64,000 nucleotides of DNA, taken from the NCBI GenBank assembly GCA_026182355.1, contig JAPFBL010000236.1, forward strand, positions 1 to 64,000. Direction: 5' to 3'. Positions 46,009-59,165 of the stretch are shown in pieces (positions within the stretch are counted from its first letter, which is position 1; each line of letters opens with the position of its first letter). The translations under genes were made by a program, and so were the position numbers. A model generated the notes under the pieces. That model searched no databases and was not told the DNA's origin. It saw only the letters and a list, made by a program, of their open reading frames with translations. Source of the DNA: Hermatobates lingyangjiaoensis. Lineage: Eukaryota > Arthropoda > Insecta > Hemiptera > Hermatobatidae.

Positions 46009-49000
46009 ATGCTGGAATATATGAAAATTAAAGAAGGTAAAGTGATTTTGGAATTGTTAGATTCATAATTTCAGTCACATTTTGTCTTCAATCCTACTTG
46101 AAATAGCTCAAGAAATTTTCTATATTGGTTTATATATATATATAACTTATTAACTCTGAATCTATTCATATACGCATACCTAATTAAATCCATAATAATA
46201 GGATTTATAGTCTGTAAAATATATTTACCTATCTGCAATAGTAAATCAAACTATTGGAATACCTTACATTTAACATGTCGGCTTACCAACATGTCTGCTG
46301 TTTATGATAATAGCATTTCAAGAACATTAAAGTAACACATAGAAATGTTCAATTCCAATACAGCAGTAAATTATTTTGTCTGTTCCAATCTTGAAGGAAT
46401 TGTAATTAACATTTTCTTCCAGAAGAATGTGACCTGGTGAGCGACATAAAAGTTGAGGACGATCCTTATAATGTTCTACGTTCAGGTAAACTTGTATTTC
46501 AGTTATTTGTTTGAATAATAAGTAATATTCAGTTTAGTAATTGTGATTGCACAGTAAACGCCTATAAAGCGTATACACAGAGCAATAAATAATTATTGAT
46601 TAATCGGACACTATTATTTTGAGAGGACGAAATATTTGTGTTCTCATAATGGACAATGTCATATATGTGCTGACAATGACTACTCTAATCTTTTAGACAA
46701 ATAGTTCATAGGAAAATACATGAGTTATTTTTTTTTGTGTCACGTTTACTAAAGTTTTAAGGTCGGATAAAATATTATTACTAAACAGTCATGCAAACTT
46801 GTCGGCAGATACTACAACAAGTCCATTCCAGCAATGACTTGTTTTGGAATTAAATTTGTGGATGTTCCTTATGATGGACTGCGGTGAGGTGAACAATTTT
46901 TTTATTGACTCTTTGGTTTTGATTTCACTTGATATTAATTCAGTATGTTACTATTATATGTGCATTCATTCACTGTGAGTTCTTTATATTGTATACTGGT
47001 TTTTAGGTGAAGAATGGAGAAAACATGCTGGTAGACTAAAGGATGTTAGAGTCAAACTTGTTGACATTGTGAAATCAAAGTCTTTGATTGGTAGTGATAT
47101 CCTAAAGGCGGTGCAGAAACTCAATGGACACGGAGAACTGCAATGTAATGAAATCAGGAATGTCGAGTATCAGAGCGTTGATAACTGCAATATAACAGGA
47201 AGAAGTGACTGCGATGATGTCAACAGGGATAGCATAGCTAATGCATTATGTAGAAAATTAAAGGCAGGACACAGTGATGCTGTAGTTAAAGGTAAGAGTA
47301 ACCATAGAATCAACATTAAGTTAAAATCATGAGACAATAGGTACGCTTTGTTATATGATATTATTCTGGAAACATTTTGCTAAATAAGGACTCAGGCGGA
47401 CCATGATGATATCATCAAAGATGTATAGCTTGATAACTGATTCGGAGAACTTGAAAGAAATGATTGTGTTGAAACACAACAGTTCCTGTTGGGAGCTTAA
47501 ATTCAAATGAAATTGAAATCAATTCACAATACCTACTTGCTATACCTGTATGTTTTCGAAATAAACATTTCTACGAAGTTAGGTCAAGACAGCTTAAAAG
47601 CCAATAGCTTCGCTTCTTCGTTGAATTTTCAGTTCATTCTAAACATAGCTATTAAGTTAGACAAACGCAAATCTAGTATCATAGTTTCAGCCTTTATGTC
47701 ACATGGTGGTTGAGTTTACTTTGCTGGCATAATTTTGCGGACAAAGCGATAGACAGGAATGGTTTTATGATGTGTGGATTCGGTTTCTTATTGTATGAAA
47801 AGTAAAGATAATTTTAAATGAATCGGTTATAAGCAATGTACGGAAAAACCTTTCTTTCATTTATATAGATTAATTAATAATTAAATTGAAAATTAAAGAC
47901 CAATATAAAACTTATTATTTATGTTTCAAATTGTTATACTTCAAAAAAAAAACCGAAAGGTTGGGATTGAGAGAGTTGAACTTGAAATTGATGAACTGGC
48001 CGAGTCCTGATAAATTTGAATTTTGTTTCTATGTCATGGTCATAGTTTTGTTAATATATATATATAAAAATTTCACATAAACACGTGAAATAACAATCAA
48101 TGATCAAAGCTCAATAAGAAATGGGACCGTGTAATAGAAACGAAACTAAAATTTATCGGGACTCGGTCAGTTCTTCAGGTTCGAATTAAACTCTCATTGC
48201 CAACGTTTCAGTTTTTATTTAAAACCTTTTTCATAGGCAGAAGTATATATTTTGAAACAGAATAACTAGGTATTACATTACAAATTATTTTACAAAGAAA
48301 ATGAGTCCGTGGATTTTCTTTGTAAAATAATTTGTAATGTAATACTTAGTTTTTCTGTTTCAAAATTTATACTTCGGCCTATGAAAAAGGTTTTAAATAA
48401 AAACCGAAACGTTGGTAATAAGGGTTTAATTTGAACCTGAAGAACTGACCGAGTCTCCATAAATTTTAGTTTTGTATATATATATAGTTCAATATAGACA
48501 AAGAATCATAGAGATCAAAAGAATACACTTACAGTCTCTAATTTTCGGTTTGAACCGTCCTCAGGGGAGATAAGAGAGGGAAACACGCTGTGTTCTTTTA
48601 AATTAGGTTTTTATTTACATTGTTCTTTTAAAGTAGGGCTGATGAACCAGTATTCTTGATAATCCGACACGAGGATATTTCAAAAGATCGACTCGAAAAT
48701 TATTATAAGCCCTTTTATGATGTTAATAAAAAAAATCTGGAGTGGCCTACACTCAACTTTACAATAAGTAAACTTAATATCAATCTTCTTTGGCATATAA
48801 TATATAATGTCTCATTTAAGCATAATATAATCATCTAAATAGAGATGTTTATTAGTCTTTCATTCCTGAGGTAGTACAGATAGTGATTGTCAATATACAA
48901 TATAATATATAATAAATATTATTCCTCTTATATGTCGTATAAGTCAATAAATTATTTAAATTTGTCCTTATTACAGTACTTCTTCCATACCGCAATACTA

Positions 49001-51721
49001 GTTTATAGTACCAGCTAACACATGTAGGCAATGAGCCAGTGTTCTTCCCGAAAACTAACTTCAAGAATTTCTTTACCAGGATTGGGTTCCGGTATTTGTT
49101 AAGAAACCAATAAAGTAGACCTTTCTGAACTAATACTTCTCTCTCCAAATGCATTGTGCATAGCCCTTTTTTTTTCTTTTTTTTTTTTTTTTTTGGAACC
49201 CAATCCTCGTAAGGAAATTCTTGAAGTTAGTTTTCGGGAAGAACACTGGCTCATTGCCTACATGTGTTAGTTGGTACTATAAACAAGTATTGCGGTATGG
49301 AAGGACTGTACACAAGTCGAGAAGACGTTTGGAGACATTGGTGTGGAATTGAAAGCAGATGACATCAACTTGTTAATTATATATATATATATATATATAC
49401 ACTTTTTCCATGAAAATACGATACGAAATGGACAAATCCAGTTCAATGTACATAAGGAAACATAGAGAAATTAAAAACACAAACTTACAATCTCTAAATT
49501 TTCGGTTGAACTGTCTTCAGGAGAGATAAGAGAGGTAAACCAAGCGCACTGGTACTCCAACCGTCTCTGTACCAGTGCGCTTGGTTTCCCTCTCTTATCT
49601 CTCCTGAAGACAGTTCAACCGAAAATTAAAGACTGTAAGTTTGTGTTTTTAATTTCTCTGTTTCTTTAGGTACATTGAACTATATATAATTATAACTTAT
49701 TAAATGTGTATAGTTCTTTTATCTATTCTATAAAATATATTTCCCTAACTGCCATAATAAAACAAACCATTGTAATACCTTCCATTTAACATGTCTACTG
49801 TGTGCCATAATTGAATTTCAACAATAAAGTAAATATTAGAAATGTACAATTCGAATACAGCTGTAAATTATTTCATATTTTCCAATCTTGAAAGAATTTT
49901 AGTGAATATTTTCTTCCAGAAGAATGTGACCTGATGAGCGAAATAAAAGTTGAGGACGATCCTTATAATATTCTACGCCCAGGTAAACTTGTATTTCAGT
50001 TATTGCTTTAAATAATATGTAATATTCAGTTTGCTAATTGTGATTATACAGTAAAAGCCATTAAACCCTATAGACAGAGAAATAGACAATTATTCATCAA
50101 TCTGACACTAGTATTTTGAGAGGAAGAAAGCCTGCTGTTCCCGGTGATGGACAATGTCATATATGTGCTGACGATCATTGCTGTAGTCATGTAGACAAAT
50201 ATTTCATAGGAAAATAGATGATTTATTGTTTACTTTTATTTTTAGGATAGATTATACTAATTATTACTGGTCATTCACTGATAGACAAGGAAGCTTAAAC
50301 GACAAGCAATTCTATTTTTGATTGACGTCTATATTTTTTAATAAGTCAGGCAAACTTGTAGATATATTTTACAAGCCCATTACAGCAATGACTTGTTTTT
50401 ATTCTGATGTCATTTTACTATATTGCCGTTAGATCCATGATGTTAGTATGAGTTGTTTAATGTTGAGTGTTGATTTCCAGGTGAAGACTGGAGAATGCAT
50501 GCTGGAAGACTAAAGGAAGTTCCAGTCAAACTCGTTGACATTGTGAAATCAAAGTCTTTAATTAGTAATGATATCCTAATGGATGTGCAGAACCTCAATA
50601 TATACCGAAAATTAGAATCTAATGAACTCAGCATAGTCAAAGATCAGAACATAGCTAACGGCAAGAAGAGAGCAAGAGGAGACTGCGATGATGTCAGCAG
50701 GGATAACATAGCTAATACATTATGCATCAACATAAAGACAGAAGAGGATAATGAGGTAGCAACTTGTCAAAATAACCAGAGCATCAGTATAGACACAAAA
50801 TCAGAAGACGTTATGAAGTATGAACAGGACGATACTGTATGTTGCAATGTAAAAGAAGAAGTCAGTGATGTGATAACGAGTAGTGACTGTTACAATACTG
50901 TTAGCTTATATTTAAAGGAAGAAGATAACAGTAGTGGGTTTGAAACTTTGGAAGAACAAACAGAAAATGCTCTGATAGAGAAAGATTTAAGAACTATATT
51001 ACCTTGTAGTGACGAAAGTATAGGTCGATGTAGCAGTAGTAAAACGAGATGCTCTAAAAAAATGAAGAGATATATTGAGAAAAGTAGGAAGACATTTACA
51101 TACATCAGGGAAGCTTATGCCACTGAAGATATTTATAAGTGCTACTGTTGTCAACAGGAGTTCACTGAAGAAAGTGACTGGCAGCATCATATGGGCATGT
51201 TCTCCAAATGTGTAGGGTGTTTCCCCAAAAAATCTGAAATGTCTATAGATAATATTGCTAAAGAGATTATATCATTAAATGGAAGTATTTTAAAATACAA
51301 TCAGTGTGATTATAGTTGCAAACGTCCACAGGGTATGATAAGACATTACGAAGCCCGTCACAGTCCACGTCGATTACAGTGTGGCTTTTTTCCCAGTAAA
51401 GTATTCCTCACTTTTGAATACTTACAGCGGCACATGGGTTGTTTTCATCGTCCAGGTGTCTTTTGCTGCCAAGAGTGCGATTATAGTGTAGGAACTAAGG
51501 GTTTGTTAGAACAGCATAGTTTAATGGTTCACTTGAACGAAAGGATGGTTCATAAGAGGAGTAAAGATTTATTGAAATGTAATTTATGTAGCTACTTGAA
51601 AACGGACGAACAATACCTATCGGCTCATTTTAAGTCAAAGCATTCTGGAAAAAGAAGCTGTTTAAGATATGACAATTGTTCGTATGAAGGAAAAACAAGT
51701 CAATGGCTTTTAAGTCACTAA
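46009..51721 (+). CDS. ZF6: long-type zinc-finger protein (559 aa)
   Basis: Exons 46009-46036, 46423-46485, 47007-47291, 49920-49982 and 50481-51721 total 1680 nt with all phase-1 junctions. The layout equals ZF4: two N-terminal modules, psi-KxE-like motifs and then divergent fingers. Up to about 51200 it is almost identical to ZF4. Beyond that it becomes a different paralog version (for example SKCVGCFPKKSEMSIDN). Several finger cysteines are altered there: YNQCDYS lacks the first Cys and CGFFPSKVF lacks the second. The frame ends at a TAA (51719-51721) replacing a Lys codon in ...SQWLLSHK. Whether the shortened protein is made is unknown. Confidence 0.55.
47620..47869 (-). repeat. Helitron 5'-end fragment, antisense, ZF6 intron
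   Basis: Duplicate of 31250-31500. Confidence 0.6.
48142..48474. repeat. PLE terminal-repeat fold-back, ZF6 intron
   Basis: Duplicate of 31774-32105. Confidence 0.7.
48534..48564 (-). ncRNA. Hammerhead-like motif, ZF6 intron
   Basis: Duplicate of 32165-32195 (CTGAGGA, CGGT/ACCG stem, AAA). Confidence 0.4.
48975..49681. repeat. Two successive fold-backs, ZF6 intron
   Basis: Duplicates of the ZF4 pair: the poly-T spacer fold-back (48975-49305) and the palindrome (49437-49681). Confidence 0.7.
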
Positions 51722-52432
51722 AGTCCTAAAAATAAATATACTTGCCAGCCATGTAATATAGCATTAAAGTCTAGATATCTACTCGAGAACCACAGAAAAA
51801 GGGAGCACTCTACTAAAGTCATTTTCAACTGTTCTTTTAGTAGATATTCGTGTAACTGAAAAGATGTATATTTCAGTCATTTGAATTTAAAACATATGAA
51901 TAAATTAGAGTTTCAGTGTTGCCAGTGCAAGAAGGTTTGTAAAAATAGTGAAATGTTTCAGAAGCATGTTTACACTGCTCATAATCCATTTGAAATTACA
52001 TATTACTGTGATTTGTGCCCTTACAAGAGTGTCTCGAAACAGAATCTACAAAAGCATATTGAGTGTAAACATCTATATGGAATATATAAATGTCAGTACT
52101 GCAGTTTTCAAAGATCTTCTAGGACAACAAGAAGAGCTCATGTTATGCGAATTCATAAAGTTCAAAAGGGTGAGTTTTGTTGTTTTTATTGTTCCTTTAA
52201 AACAAATTATAGAAGTAATTTTACAACGCATATAGAGTGTAAACATCGATATGGAATATATAAATGTCATGACTGCAGTTTTCTAACATCGTCTAGAACA
52301 TTAAGAGCTCATGTTATGCGAATTCATAAAGGTCAAAAGAGTGAGTTTTGTTGTTTTTATTGTTCATATAAAACTAATCATAGAAGTAATTTTATAACGC
52401 ATATTCTGAGGCTGCATATGAAGAACGTTTGA
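51722..52432 (+). pseudogene. Decayed finger remnant of ZF6
   Basis: After the ZF6 stop the sequence continues with an altered frame and then an open 183-codon frame (51881-52432) of fingers and two finger pairs. One RR is lost near 52290. It ends LHMKNV-stop like ZF7. Probably non-coding now. Confidence 0.8.
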
Positions 52433-53001
52433 TACTTGAACACTATGAAATGTATACCACTGATCAACAGGAAGTGTCTGTATTGAAATATTATCGTTAT
52501 TTAATAAGTGGCTTATCATTATGTAATCATTATTATAAACTTATGTGATTTTGGTTGGTGTTAATTTTATTTCTATATAATTTCCCTTTTGTCTGTAAAC
52601 TAACTGTTTATACACCCAATTGATTTATTTGTGAGTCCTTTTAATTGTTCATGGACAGGTTACTCATTTACAAACAGAACTTTGTCGGGTAATATCCATT
52701 ATGTGATGGAGGGTATGGTATTTCAAATGGACACATGTCTGTCACACCAGTGTGTTCGTTTAATGTCAAAGTAGATCTGATTGGTTTATAAGCTCTGTCG
52801 TATTGGCGTTCTCCTTCAAGAGTCAGACTAAGTTATGACTCAGCTGGTATTTCGCTTTGTGGCTTCACTTTTCATAACTTGTTCCAAATTTTTTATTTTT
52901 CTGGAATAATGATGATTGGTTATGAATGTATTCATCATTTGCTGGATCATGTATTTCTCATTTACGATTGAAAAGAAAAATACCTAATATATAGTTATTA
53001 A
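52433..53001. other. 3' flank of ZF6
   Basis: Homologous to 36665-37240 and 58332-58885; no gene. Confidence 0.6.
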
Positions 53002-53165
53002 GGGCAAGAATAGGTCATTGGTTAATGTACACGATTATAGGCTGTGACTCAGTGTTTCAATACCCACCTGGCAGTCGATTTATTCACTCGGGAGATGAAT
53101 AAATCTGCCTTGGACGTTAAGCGGTCAGTCCCGGGCCTCTACGATGTCAGGTCTTGTTAATGATC
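53002..53165 (+). repeat. tRNA-related SINE-like repeat
   Basis: A-box-like TAGGTCATTGGTTAATG and worn B-box-like GTGTTTCAATACCC are followed by a GTCGATTTATTCACTC segment. A sister copy lies at 58888-59060. Confidence 0.45.
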
Positions 53166-54059
53166 CCTACTCCAATTGAACTTGAGTTAGGCAAAATTTA
53201 GAACACCCAATGTAGAATCGCCCATCAAACGAAAATCCCTTATATAACTGACATTATCACACGATAGAGGATCGGTTACAGAATGAAAAAAATTTAGTTT
53301 ATATAGCGGAAAGACTAGGTCCTTTGTTTGCTGATCTCCGTATGACAGTATGTCCTGAACATTGACTAAGGTTTGATACTACCCATGCTTGTCACGCTAC
53401 ATAGCAAACTGTCTAGGGTCTGCAAAGATTCTGGATACATAAGGGATAAACACATATATTTCACCCCAAATGAAAATACATAAAAGCAAGCTAGGTAGAA
53501 ATATTATAAAAGATAATATTTAAGTATTATATCTAGAAAATAACCATACGATGCTGCATATAATTGAATCATTAAATATGTAGCAGAAGGAGTCGAACCT
53601 TATCGAACAGACCAATTGTTTTTCCAGAATTTTAAACTTACATACGTGATAAAGATACAATAACTAGAGAGTGGTTTAAGTTATATTGTTAAAAAAATTG
53701 ATATAGGTTATTTAGAAACAAACCTATTATCACAAGGTTATGTCGAGTTTTATTATGGTAGATTGTAAATTCAAATGTTTATTTCATTATTTGTTATCTT
53801 TAAATTAATTGATTGTTATTGCAAATATGTATTGTATTCAATTTGCAAAAAGAAATTCCTTGATAATGGTCATTGTCGACCAAATCATCGGCCCCACTGT
53901 AAATATGAAAATAAAAGTAAACCATTTCTTAAATTAATTTATATGATACCTAAAAGATGGAAGAATTATATGAGAAAACTAGAGAAGGGATGTAGTTACC
54001 ATACATGACTTAATGTAGGCAAGTTAAGTAATAAAATATATCTATATGTGTGAAAAATT
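53166..54059. other. AT-rich spacer, nothing recognised
   Basis: No gene. A plus-strand frame of 77 codons (53775-54008) shows no known domain. Confidence 0.4.
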
Positions 54060-54362
54060 GTCACTGTGAATTAGAAACAAAATTAAAATTTATCAGGACT
54101 CCAAAAGAGCTTCAGGCACAATTAAACTCTCTTACCCACGGTTTCAGTTTTCGCTTAAAACATTTTTCATACGTTGAAGTATAAAATTTTGAAACAGAAA
54201 AACTAGGTATTATAATAAGTCTTAATGTAATACTTAGTATTTCTATTTTTAATGTAATTTTATATATAGTTGCCTATGAAACGTTGTAAATGGCAAAATA
54301 TAGGGATGACCGTTTAATTTGAACCTGAAGAACTAACCATCTCATCATAAACTTTAATTTTG
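54060..54362. repeat. Worn PLE terminal-repeat fold-back
   Basis: Diverged version of 12229-12563: TTTATCAGGACTCC, CAATTAAACTCTC, ACGGTTTCAG on the left; TTGCCTATGAAACG and GAACCTGAAGAACTAACC on the right. It is older than the ZF2/4/6 intron copies, judging from the number of mismatches. Confidence 0.6.
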
Positions 54363-54399
54363 TACAGATATGTATAGATATATGAAATAAAGCATCGTG

Positions 54400-54610
54400 A
54401 ATATTCATAGACATAACTCACGCATATATCGACAATCCTCCGTCATCTTCAGGGGACGAAATACCCCGCAGCAAGGTAGCGTTTTCATCCAGTCTGTAAT
54501 TTTACTTGTTCATTTAGTCATGAAAGCGTGTATTTCTATGATGGCTTTGTTATAATTTATATATATATCTGAATAAAATGATCAAATACCTTTCTCAATA
54601 AGCAATACTC
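54400..54610. repeat. PLE-associated box upstream of ZF7
   Basis: Fifth copy of the box (GACAATCCTCCGTCATCTTC, GGGGACGAAATAC). Confidence 0.45.
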
Positions 54611-54784
54611 GTCGTTGATTTTCCCTTTATACTCAAAACAAATGGAAACCACAAATAAATTAAGAATCAGACATAATAAATGTAAACAATCCAATTTATT
54701 TACCACGAGTAATTACAAGTAGGATCAATTTGTCTTATATAATCACTGGATGATATATTTATTTTGCTTATATTTCGACTAATA

Positions 54785-54960
54785 ATCTATATATATATAA
54801 AAATGAATGTATGTCTGTTTGTTTGTACTCGATAGATTTAAAAAAATACATGCAATCGCCGTGAAAATTTCGGAAATTATTAGGTATATCCCCGGGAAGT
54901 TTTTTGTAAAGTTTATTTAAAAATCAGAGTTGTGATTCAGGTAATATCTAAAAATATTAT
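54785..54960 (+). repeat. Possible Helitron 5' end
   Basis: Starts TCTATATATATATAAAAATG, followed by ATGTCTGTTTGTTTG, a start pattern of some insect Helitrons. It occupies the same place relative to the ZF unit as the Helitron at 1797. No matching 3' terminus is found; sequence 54960-56000 is AT-rich and unrecognised, ending ATAG at the same host position as the CTAG end in unit 1. Confidence 0.35.
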
Positions 54961-56166
54961 AATAGATAAGGTTTGCTGTATAACCTTTTTATTTACATTT
55001 TGACTTTAATTGGTAATGGCAGCCGCGGGTAGATTATTTTATATGATGATATTTCCACATGGTTTGTTCAATTAGAAATAACCAGATACCAGAAATGTTA
55101 CTATTGATATCAGATTGATATTGAAGACAATTATTGTAATTTTATATGGGTTTCTCATAAACTTTAACAAAGCTTTAGTTATTATCAATAGTTTACCATT
55201 ACCTTTTCATATCTAATTGGTTTAACTTCCTTTAAGCATCAAAAAATGTTATGCGTTAAATAATGACTTAAAACTTTAACTATGCGTTAAGTATGTATGA
55301 GAGTTTACGAATATTAAAGATAATATTTGAACCATAATTCAAATCTTTTGGCTAATGTATTGTTAAAGTTAAATGGATTTAAGACTTGCTTATTTATTTC
55401 TGATTGATTAATTCGTTTGTTTAAAATATGTAATTATTACTGAATTATTTGTTATTAGTATCCGGCCCTACTCCATATAAGCAAAAAGATAAGTTATTAT
55501 ATATCGATGAAAATAGCTAGAATATATTTATGATCACATCTATGTCTACATCAGTTAAACTTATAAGGTAATATATAAAGCGTAAAATATGAATTAAGAA
55601 ATATTCAAATCAAAATGTACGTGTATAAAACTTAAATCACTGTATGCATTTATGTGTATTAACACAATTCTTAACATAGAATAATGAAAAATGTAGGTAC
55701 AATTTAACATTTAATATCACATTTATGAGCAAAGACTTCTTGCAACATTTCTTGATGTATTGTTCAGAAAAAATATTCTTTTTATTATTTGATTAATCTA
55801 AACTATCAACTACCAATTGTATTAGACAATGCGTGCAATTTAATTCACTGTTAGATTATATCTTTTTTGCTTAAGCTATAATTTTAATAGAGTAAAAATT
55901 TCGTTTATCTCAAGAAAGTAATATATTTTTGGAGTTGAAGTAAATTTTTTCCAATTAGAATTAAATTATTAAATTAAACTTTAAAGAATTATATAGTAAT
56001 TTATAAAATTGATCAAATATGCATTCGAAAGAATATACAGAAGTAAAAACTGAATCTTTTATGAGTTACGAGTAATTAAATACGGAGCCTAGTACCGGCT
56101 TAGAGGAAGATCTCTAAGTCAGACAACTCTGCGTGAAACCTCTTCCTGTGTTATAAATTGTAAACC
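54961..56166. other. AT-rich spacer upstream of ZF7
   Basis: No gene. From about 55998 it aligns to the upstream region of ZF1 (3170-3300) without the hAT insert, so it represents the empty insertion site. Confidence 0.5.
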
Positions 56167-58331
56167 ATGTCGGTATATTTGAAAATTAAAGAAGGTAAAG
56201 TTATTTTTTCTTTAAAATGAATTTATAACTGTTAGATTCATAAGTTCAAGTCACATTTTGCTTTCAATCCTGCTTGAATATGATAATAACAGTTTATAAT
56301 AACAACTTTTTTATTTATAGAAATTATTAAATATGAATAGCTGTTCTATTCAGATAGGCATACTGTTTTTAATCTGCTTTAATAGTATTTATTCAGTTAA
56401 ATTTTTATACATTACCTTAATGATGTGTACAGTGTGCAATAGTGATAATAGCCTTTCAATAAAAATAAATTAAGTAACTGAAATTTTCAATTTGAATACA
56501 ACGGTAACTTATTTCGACTATTCATACCTTGATGAATTCTAATGAATATTTTCTTGCAGAAGAATGTGACTTGGTGAGCGACATAAAAGTTGAGGACGAT
56601 CCTTATAATGTTCTGCGTCCAGGTAAACTTTTAGTTCAGTTATTGCTTTGAATAATATGTAATATTTAGTTTAGTAAATGTGATTATACAGTAAACGCCT
56701 ATACAACGAGAAATCAAGAATAAATTGCACCAAGTCCATTACAGCAACGACTTGATTTAATTGCACTATATTGCATGCATTATGTCAGTCAGTATGATTT
56801 GTTTAATATTTTTTTTTTTTTTAATGAGTGTTGATTTTCAGGTGAAGACTGGAGAATGCATGCTAAAAGACTAAAGGATGTTCAAGTCAAACTCATTGAC
56901 ACTGTGAAATCAAAGTCTTTCATTACTAATGATATCCTAAAGGATGTGCAGAAACTCAATGTATACAGAAAATTAGAATCTTATGAAATCAGCATAGTCA
57001 AGGATGAGAACATAGCTAACTGCAAAATAAGAGCAAGAGGAGAATGCGATGATGTCAGCAGAGAAAACATAGCTAATACATTATGCATGAACATAAAGAC
57101 AAGACGATAATGAGGTAACAAATTGTGATACTTCCCCGAGAATCAGTATAGACACAAAATCAGAAGACGTTATGAAGTATGAACAGGGTGATACTATATG
57201 TTGCAATATAAAAGAAGAAGTCAGTGATGTGATAACGAGTAGTGACTGTTGCTATACTGTTAGCTTTTATGTGAAGGCAGAAGATGACATTGGTGGGTTT
57301 GAAACTTTGGAGGAATCAACAGAAATTTCTCTGATGGAAAAAGATTTAAGAACTATATTACCTTGTAGTGACGAAAGTATAGGTCGATGTAGCAGTAGTA
57401 AAACGAGATGCTCTAAAAAAATGAAGAGATATTTTGAGAAAAGTAGGAAGACATTTACATACATCAGGGAAGCTTATGCCACTGAAGATCTTTATAAGTG
57501 CTACTGTTGTGAAGAGGAGTTCACTGAAGAAAATGACTGGCAGCAGCATATGGGTATGTTCTGCAAATATGTAGGGTGTTTCCCCAAAAAAGCTGACATT
57601 TTTATAGATAATATTGCTAAAGAGATTATGTCATTAAAAGGAAGTATGTTAAAATGCAATCAGTGTGATTATAGTTGCAAACGTCCACAGGACATGAAAA
57701 GACATTACGAAGCCTGTCACAGTCCACGTCGACTACAGTGTGGCTTTTGTCCTAATAAAGTATTCCCAAGTGTTCATAAGTTACAGTGTCACATGCGTCG
57801 TTGTCATCGTCCAGGGGTTACAGTCTTTCGCTGCCAACAGTGCGATTATAGTGTAGGCACGAAGGGTTTGTTAGAACAGCATAGATTAACGGTTCACTTA
57901 ATTAATTAAAACCATGTCACCTATGCGGTTGTCTATTTTCTCCCAGTCATTTGAATTTAAAACATATGAATCAATCAGAGTTTCAGTGTTGCCAATGCAA
58001 GAAGATTTCTAAAAGTAGTGAATTGTTTCAGAAGCATGTTTACACTGCTCATAATCCATTTGAAATTATATATTACTGTGATTTGTGCCCTTACAAGAGT
58101 GTCTCGAAACAGAATCTGCGAACGCATTTTGAGAGTAAACATCGATATGGAATATATAAATGTCGTGACTGCAGTTTTCAAACATCGTCTAGGAGATCAT
58201 TAAGAGCTCATGTTAAGCGAATTCATAAAGGTGAAAAGAGAGAGTTTTGTTGTTTTTATTGTTCATATAAAACAAATGTTAGAAGAAATTTTAGAATGCA
58301 TAGTCTGAGGCTGCATATGAAGAACGTTTGA
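56167..58331 (+). pseudogene. ZF7: short-type zinc-finger gene, broken
   Basis: Exons 56167-56194, 56560-56622 and from 56842 have intact splice sites. Exon 3 shifts frame near 57100 (stop at 57110) and reopens at 57172-57909 with the psi-KxE motifs and the first fingers. A deletion near 57905-57945 then removes the middle fingers. It resumes at 57951-58331 with a single finger pair and ends LHMKNV. The 5' part is of short type, while the terminus and 3' flank match the long genes ZF4 and ZF6, so ZF7 is a recombinant. No full product is possible without bypassing two frame changes. Confidence 0.8.
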
Positions 58332-58887
58332 TACTGGAACACTATGAAATGTATACCACTGAATATGTGTCTGTATTGAAATATTATCGTTATTTAATAA
58401 GTGGCTTATCATTATGTAATCATTATTATAAACTTATTTGATCTTTGATTGGTTTTAATTTTTTTTTAGATAATTTCCCTTTTGTCTGAAAACTAAATGT
58501 TTATACACTTTTGATTTATTTGTGAGTCCTTTTAATTTTCATGGACAGGTTACCTATTTACAAAGAGAACTTTCTCGGGTATTTTCAATTATGTGACGGA
58601 GGGTATGGTGTTTCAATGGACACATGTCTGTCGCACCAGTGTGTTCGTTTCAATGTCAAAGTAGATGTGTTAGGTTTATAAGCTCTCTCGTATTGGCTTT
58701 CTCCTTCAAGAGTCAGACTAAGCTATGACTCAGCTGGTATTTCGCTTTCTGGCTTCACTATTCATAATTGGTTCTTAATATTCCATTTCTCTGGAATAAT
58801 GATGATTGGTTATGAATGTATTCATCATTTGCTGGATCATGTATTTCAAATTTATGTTTGTAAAGAAAAAACCTAATATATAGTTAT
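58332..58887. other. 3' flank of ZF7
   Basis: Homologous to the ZF4 and ZF6 3' flanks; no gene. Confidence 0.6.
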
Positions 58888-59060
58888 TAAGAGCAAGAAT
58901 AGGTCATTGGTTAATGTACACGATTATAGGCTGTGAGTCAGTGTTGCAATACACACCTGGCAGTCGATTTATTCACTCGGGAGGTGAATAAATCAGCCTT
59001 GGACGTTAAGCCGTCAGTTCCGACCCTGTACAATGTCATGTCTTGTTAAAGATCCCTACT
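58888..59060 (+). repeat. tRNA-related SINE-like repeat
   Basis: Copy of 53002-53165. It marks the right end of the zinc-finger duplicated territory; similarity to the units fades by about 59165. Confidence 0.45.
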
Positions 59061-59165
59061 CGAAATGAACTTGAGTTAGGCAAAATTTTGGACACCCAAT
59101 GTAGAATCGCCCATCAAACGAAAATCCCTTATATAACTGTCATTATCACATGGTAAAAGATCGGT

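Noticed and set aside
53775..54008. 77-codon frame between ZF6 and ZF7
   Set aside because: No domain, low-complexity Lys/Asn-rich composition, no conserved counterpart in other units.
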